Notes under the pieces: generated by a model | The model's database searches: none | Seen by the model: the letters and a program-made list of their open reading frames with translations, nothing else | Told to the model about the DNA's origin: nothing | Shown here: one piece after another, positions 19,624 through 22,133 of the stretch | Numbering within the stretch: position 1 is the stretch's first letter | Layout: every line of letters starts with the position of its first letter | Made by a program: the position numbers and the translations under genes | Source of the DNA: a virus | DNA: 22,133 nt | Virus record (IMG/VR): IMGVR_UViG_3300021963_003756 | Location: 1 to 22,133 of that record | Reading direction: 5' to 3' (one strand)

Positions 19624-19632
19624 ATTATAGCA
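19624..19632 (-). promoter_or_regulatory. Extended -10 promoter upstream of queD
   Basis: TGC-TATAAT on the minus strand is a perfect extended -10 element. No good -35 box is found 17 bp upstream (ATACAA), as is usual for this promoter class. It gives queD a short leader with the SD TAGGAG. Confidence 0.65.
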
Positions 19633-19690
19633 TAGGCTTGCAGAATTTGTATAGCGGGATGAATGCCAGAAAGGCCGCTTGCTGAATATG

Positions 19691-19698
19691 TATTTATT
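19691..19698 (-). promoter_or_regulatory. Possible T4-like late promoter element before queD
   Basis: AATAAATA matches the NATAAATA late-promoter pattern and overlaps the stop codon of the phosphoribosyltransferase gene. It may be chance in AT-rich DNA. Confidence 0.25.
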
Positions 19699-20188
19699 CC
19701 CACCAATTTTCCCAGGGAAAAACACACCATTCATTGTTTTCATTTTTGTTAATTTCTCGACCTACATAATTAACTTCAGTAAAGTTACTAGCACCATTAT
19801 TAATCATAACAGCAACTCTAACATTGTATCCCCATACAGTATCCCATTTGGGGTTGTTTGGCATACAACTACTACGCCAGTCGTCACGTATCCATTGTAA
19901 AGTATTACCTTCATCGTTGATATCATCAACAATCAAAATATTTGTGCCTTCGTAGGCATCCTCGGACATACCACAGTTACTAACTTTACTACCACCATCT
20001 CTCAAGCTAACATCTAGTGTCTGCATAGGTACGCCGGTGTAGTGGCTAAGCATCACAGCAGGAACAAGCCCGCCCCTACCAAGCCCAACAATGTAATCTG
20101 GACGCCATGCATCTTTGGACATATCTCGCATAATGTTATGCACCCAGGCTTTTACATCCCGATCTGTGTAATATTTTTTAATAGACAT
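19694..20188 (-). CDS. Purine phosphoribosyltransferase (Gpt/HPRT-like)
   Basis: A 164-aa type I phosphoribosyltransferase that joins a base to PRPP. Signatures: YIVGLGRGGLVPAVMLSHYTG (about 32-52), with the RGGLVP loop, and the PRPP-binding ILIVDDINDEGNTL (84-97). The C-terminal CVFPWENWW resembles the terminal 'PW' motif of xanthine-guanine phosphoribosyltransferase (Gpt). The substrate is likely guanine, xanthine or hypoxanthine. Given its place between FolE and QueD, use of a 7-deazaguanine base to make a nucleotide is worth considering, but that is inference. The ATG at 20188 overlaps the upstream gene by 11 nt. Confidence 0.85.
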   Translation of the reverse strand: MSIKKYYTDRDVKAWVHNIMRDMSKDAWRPDYIVGLGRGGLVPAVMLSHYTGVPMQTLDVSLRDGGSKVSNCGMSEDAYEGTNILIVDDINDEGNTLQWIRDDWRSSCMPNNPKWDTVWGYNVRVAVMINNGASNFTEVNYVGREINKNENNEWCVFPWENWWE

Positions 20189-20501
20189 AATCTTTATATT
20201 CGTTAAAGTTGTGGTTTGCTATATTATCTAAAAATTTAATTAAAAAGACACTGGCAGTACTGGCATCATCGCCATGGAATCTAATTAGATATTGATTGGT
20301 GCCATCTTGCATTTTATAGCTAGCCTTGGCACGACCATATTGTACGTGTGGAATAAGTTTATAATCTCTGCGTCCCGGAACTGCAATGGAATATGCTTTC
20401 CCGCCAATTAATTCAAACCATTCGCCCATTTCGTTGGTTAGTTCATTGACTACAAATCTTATTTCATACCCAACTTTACATCCCGCAGGCAACGATATCA
20501 T
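20178..20501 (-). CDS. Unknown protein (107 aa)
   Basis: I do not recognise it. The N-terminal half is beta-rich (GCKVGYEIRFVVNELTNEMG, EWFELIGGKAYSIAVPG) and the C-terminus has FHGDDASTASVFLIKFLDNI. The start overlaps the 59-aa gene upstream as ATGA and the end overlaps the phosphoribosyltransferase start, so it is in the FolE operon. A partner or regulator role in nucleotide metabolism is possible but unsupported. Confidence 0.7.
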   Translation of the reverse strand: MISLPAGCKVGYEIRFVVNELTNEMGEWFELIGGKAYSIAVPGRRDYKLIPHVQYGRAKASYKMQDGTNQYLIRFHGDDASTASVFLIKFLDNIANHNFNEYKDYVY

Positions 20502-20677
20502 ACCATATCTTTAAACATTAGTCGTCGACCATCTTCGCCCAATTCTTTGTCAAAGATACTTTTAACTGTGACTAGCATTGCACTTGCCAACATTAGTAGA
20601 TCTTCTCTGTTATCACACATCATAATTTGTCGATCAATTGGCTCCATTAATTCAGCCATACGTTGTTGTATGTTCAT
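20498..20677 (-). CDS. Small unknown protein (59 aa)
   Basis: Reads MNIQQRMAELMEPIDRQIMM, CDNREDLLMLASAMLVTVKS, then IFDKELGEDGRRLMFKDMV. It is all-helical and Met-rich. It begins in an ATGA overlap with the FolE stop and ends in an ATGA overlap with the next gene, exactly filling a 170-bp interval; this is good evidence that it is translated. The 'M..CDNREDLLMLA..ML' pattern looks like small phage proteins I have seen, with no known function. Confidence 0.68.
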   Translation of the reverse strand: MNIQQRMAELMEPIDRQIMMCDNREDLLMLASAMLVTVKSIFDKELGEDGRRLMFKDMV

Positions 20678-21510
20678 CTTGGGGCAAACTCCTGTTGTAG
20701 TTTAATGTTGTCAAAGAATTCTTTCTTTGTATTGCCATCATCTTTAAACGCACCCTTGAGAACGGTAGTCTGCGTCAATGAACTATGTGCCATAATACCA
20801 CGATTTTCACAGCATCCGTGTACAGCTTGAATATATACACCTAGGTCTGTTGCTCCAGTTGCTTTGGCAATTTCCCTAGCAATGTCATTTGCAAGTTCTT
20901 CCTGTAGTGTGCCACGACGAGCACACCACTGAGCAATACGAGTGTACTTGCTAAGGCCAATGAGCTTTTGAGCGGCAATAATCCCGATATAAGCAACGCC
21001 ACTGACAGGTTGGTGGTGATGACTGCACATACTGCGAAGCTCACTACGTACCACAAGCATTCCTTCGTAGCGGTCCTCGGAATCGTTTGGAAATGCTGTT
21101 GCGTCTGGTGCTGGTTCATATCTTCCTGCCATTACTTCGTTGAAATACATTTTAGCCAATCGCTTGGCTGTGCCTTTTGAGTTAGGATCGTTTTCACGAT
21201 CAATGAGTAAACGATCTAATACTGTTTCAAATGCTTCTGCAGCTTCATCAATTAATTGATCTTTAAATTCTTCTGTGACATACTCACTGATGTTATCTCC
21301 GGCCCAAAAACGTTTGCCTTCACGTTTCATTTTAAAGCGAAGGTGATCGCCTAAGTACGCTTCTTCATAGCCCTTGTCGCTCATGTCGTCTCCGGCTTTA
21401 ACGTACACTTCTTTCTTTAACGGTACATATTTGTCTGATATAACGTCTGCTACAAATTTAGTGTTAGTGTCTGAATGAAATACTGGATCTGGTGTAAATT
21501 CTTTTGTCAA
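20674..21510 (-). CDS. folE: GTP cyclohydrolase I
   Basis: FolE opens GTP to dihydroneopterin triphosphate, the first step of folate and 7-deazaguanine synthesis. The 278-aa protein has the zinc-binding SMCSHHHQP (C162, H165), YIGIIAAQKLIGLSKYTRIA (174-193), RRGTLQEELANDIA (198-211) and AVHGCCENRG (C233 as the third ligand); all active-site blocks are intact. About 75 residues of extra N-terminus precede the usual FolE start. The only upstream start codon is TTG at 21510 with GGAG 8 nt before it; an ATG at residue 43 is an alternative. The gene heads the operon running to QueE and has a consensus promoter. Confidence 0.93.
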   Translation of the reverse strand: MTKEFTPDPVFHSDTNTKFVADVISDKYVPLKKEVYVKAGDDMSDKGYEEAYLGDHLRFKMKREGKRFWAGDNISEYVTEEFKDQLIDEAAEAFETVLDRLLIDRENDPNSKGTAKRLAKMYFNEVMAGRYEPAPDATAFPNDSEDRYEGMLVVRSELRSMCSHHHQPVSGVAYIGIIAAQKLIGLSKYTRIAQWCARRGTLQEELANDIAREIAKATGATDLGVYIQAVHGCCENRGIMAHSSLTQTTVLKGAFKDDGNTKKEFFDNIKLQQEFAPR

Positions 21511-21552
21511 GTTTTGTTCTCCGAGTTATAAGTCGTGGATGACTTTTTGTTA

Positions 21553-21581
21553 ATTGTATAGTATTTAGACTTTGATGTCAA
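21553..21581 (-). promoter_or_regulatory. Sigma70-type promoter of the folE-queE operon
   Basis: A consensus TTGACA (21581-21576), a 17-bp spacer and TACAAT (21558-21553), 43 bp before the TTG start of folE. The -35 box lies in the last codons of the aminotransferase-like gene. Confidence 0.78.
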
Positions 21582-22133
21582 TAGACCTCAAGTCCGGATA
21601 CTGATGATATTTAGGTTCTGGGTTAATTGAACCTAATTTTTCTATGCCAAGCTGGCAAGTTTCGAGTGTAGGACAGTAGTGATATCCCACCTTGAATTCT
21701 TTTTGGTCCTGCCAAGGACTGATACGTAAGTCTCTGCCATCGCTACGCATCTTACTTAATGATAGATATGCATCCCGATCATCAGTTAGAATGGCACCAC
21801 CTTTGCCTAGTTCAAGTGGTTTACCATTTCCAAAACTCAGGCATTGTATCTGACCTTCACGATACATACCACGCTCGAGCCTACGTGCTGAATCCCATAT
21901 ACGAGTTTTTCTAAACTTGTATTCTCCGATCCATTCAGGGGGATTGCCTAGTTCGTAGTAAAATGTAACTCCCAACTGTTTTAACATCATTGGAATGCTT
22001 AGGTAAGTGAAAGGGGTAAATGCACAAAACTCAACCCGATCGTATCTCATTGACAATTCAATTGCGTGAGTGCAACCGTCGGTGGCTACAACATACGGAG
22101 CACCGGTATAGTCAGCTAGCGCAGACTCAAATT
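21565..22133 (-). CDS. Compact DegT/DnrJ/EryC1-like aminotransferase (5' end outside window)
   Basis: The reading frame stays open to the right edge, so the first codons are missing; 188 residues are visible. FESALADYTGAPYVVATDGC at the left matches the 'F...fa.y.g..yavat.sgT.Al.la' block of sugar aminotransferases. IWDSARRLERG corresponds to the 'EDaAqa.G' Asp that contacts PLP nitrogen, and SFGNGKPLELGKGGAILTDD carries the Schiff-base Lys (visible residue 104). The stretch between the cofactor blocks is shortened, and the protein ends about 85 residues after the Lys, so much of the usual C-terminal domain is absent. It may act on a nucleotide sugar, or be a reduced PLP protein with another role. 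Confidence 0.82.
   Translation of the reverse strand, partial: FESALADYTGAPYVVATDGCTHAIELSMRYDRVEFCAFTPFTYLSIPMMLKQLGVTFYYELGNPPEWIGEYKFRKTRIWDSARRLERGMYREGQIQCLSFGNGKPLELGKGGAILTDDRDAYLSLSKMRSDGRDLRISPWQDQKEFKVGYHYCPTLETCQLGIEKLGSINPEPKYHQYPDLRSIDIKV

Overview
This window looks like part of a tailed-phage (Caudoviricetes) genome with a T4-like gene repertoire, probably from an aquatic phage. All genes I accept lie on the minus strand and are packed tightly, with many ATGA or TAATG stop/start overlaps and many small proteins of unknown function. Phage-type genes include an overlapping dihydrofolate reductase/thymidylate synthase pair, a 5'-3' exonuclease (T4 RNase H type), MazG, a SleB-type endolysin and a 7-deazaguanine biosynthesis cluster. 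I see no structural head or tail module, tRNA, integrase, IS element or CRISPR array. The host cannot be named from the sequence. The promoters look like ordinary bacterial sigma70 sites, so a Gram-negative bacterial host is a reasonable inference.

Layout in the direction of transcription (right to left). 22133-21565: 3' part of a compact DegT-like aminotransferase. 21581-17137: a cluster with its own TTGACA-17-TACAAT promoter encoding FolE, two small unknowns, a Gpt-like phosphoribosyltransferase, a QueD homologue, a YhhQ/VUT-family queuosine-precursor transporter, a small membrane protein, MazG and QueE. This gives most of the route from GTP to 7-carboxy-7-deazaguanine plus uptake of a precursor base; QueC and any base-inserting transglycosylase are not visible here. 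17140-15770: two unknowns and an SGNH-like hydrolase. 15784-14760: the exonuclease, whose best promoter predicts a nearly leaderless mRNA. 14763-12146: a chain of overlapping small genes including two paralogous pairs. 12146-10598: a radical SAM protein with an N-terminal cysteine-rich domain, then a small unknown and a candidate terminator. 10553-9961: endolysin with its own promoter.

9972-7084: a ParB-like protein, a possible HNH-like protein and an SPPY-motif methyltransferase, preceded by a promoter and two related hairpins. 7142-2737: a region built around a MoxR-type AAA+ ATPase and a protein combining an HExxH motif with a VWA/MIDAS domain. It also holds a free-standing paralogue of the MoxR C-terminus, three small genes and a lipoprotein. 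Four promoters here share the pattern TTGAC(C/T)-N2-TAATTC-N9-TA(T/C)AAT, and a fifth (before MoxR) is a degenerate relative. 2740-1: small conserved-looking unknowns, then DHFR and the start of ThyA.

Four genes of 24-59 codons (2666-2740, 2490-2669, 18293-18463, 20498-20677) fill what would otherwise be the longest gaps. After including them, no stretch longer than about 120 bases lacks a gene. The most interesting material is the shared-promoter MoxR/VWA region, the ParB-like/HNH-like/methyltransferase group with its structured leader, and the altered metal-ligand residues of QueD.
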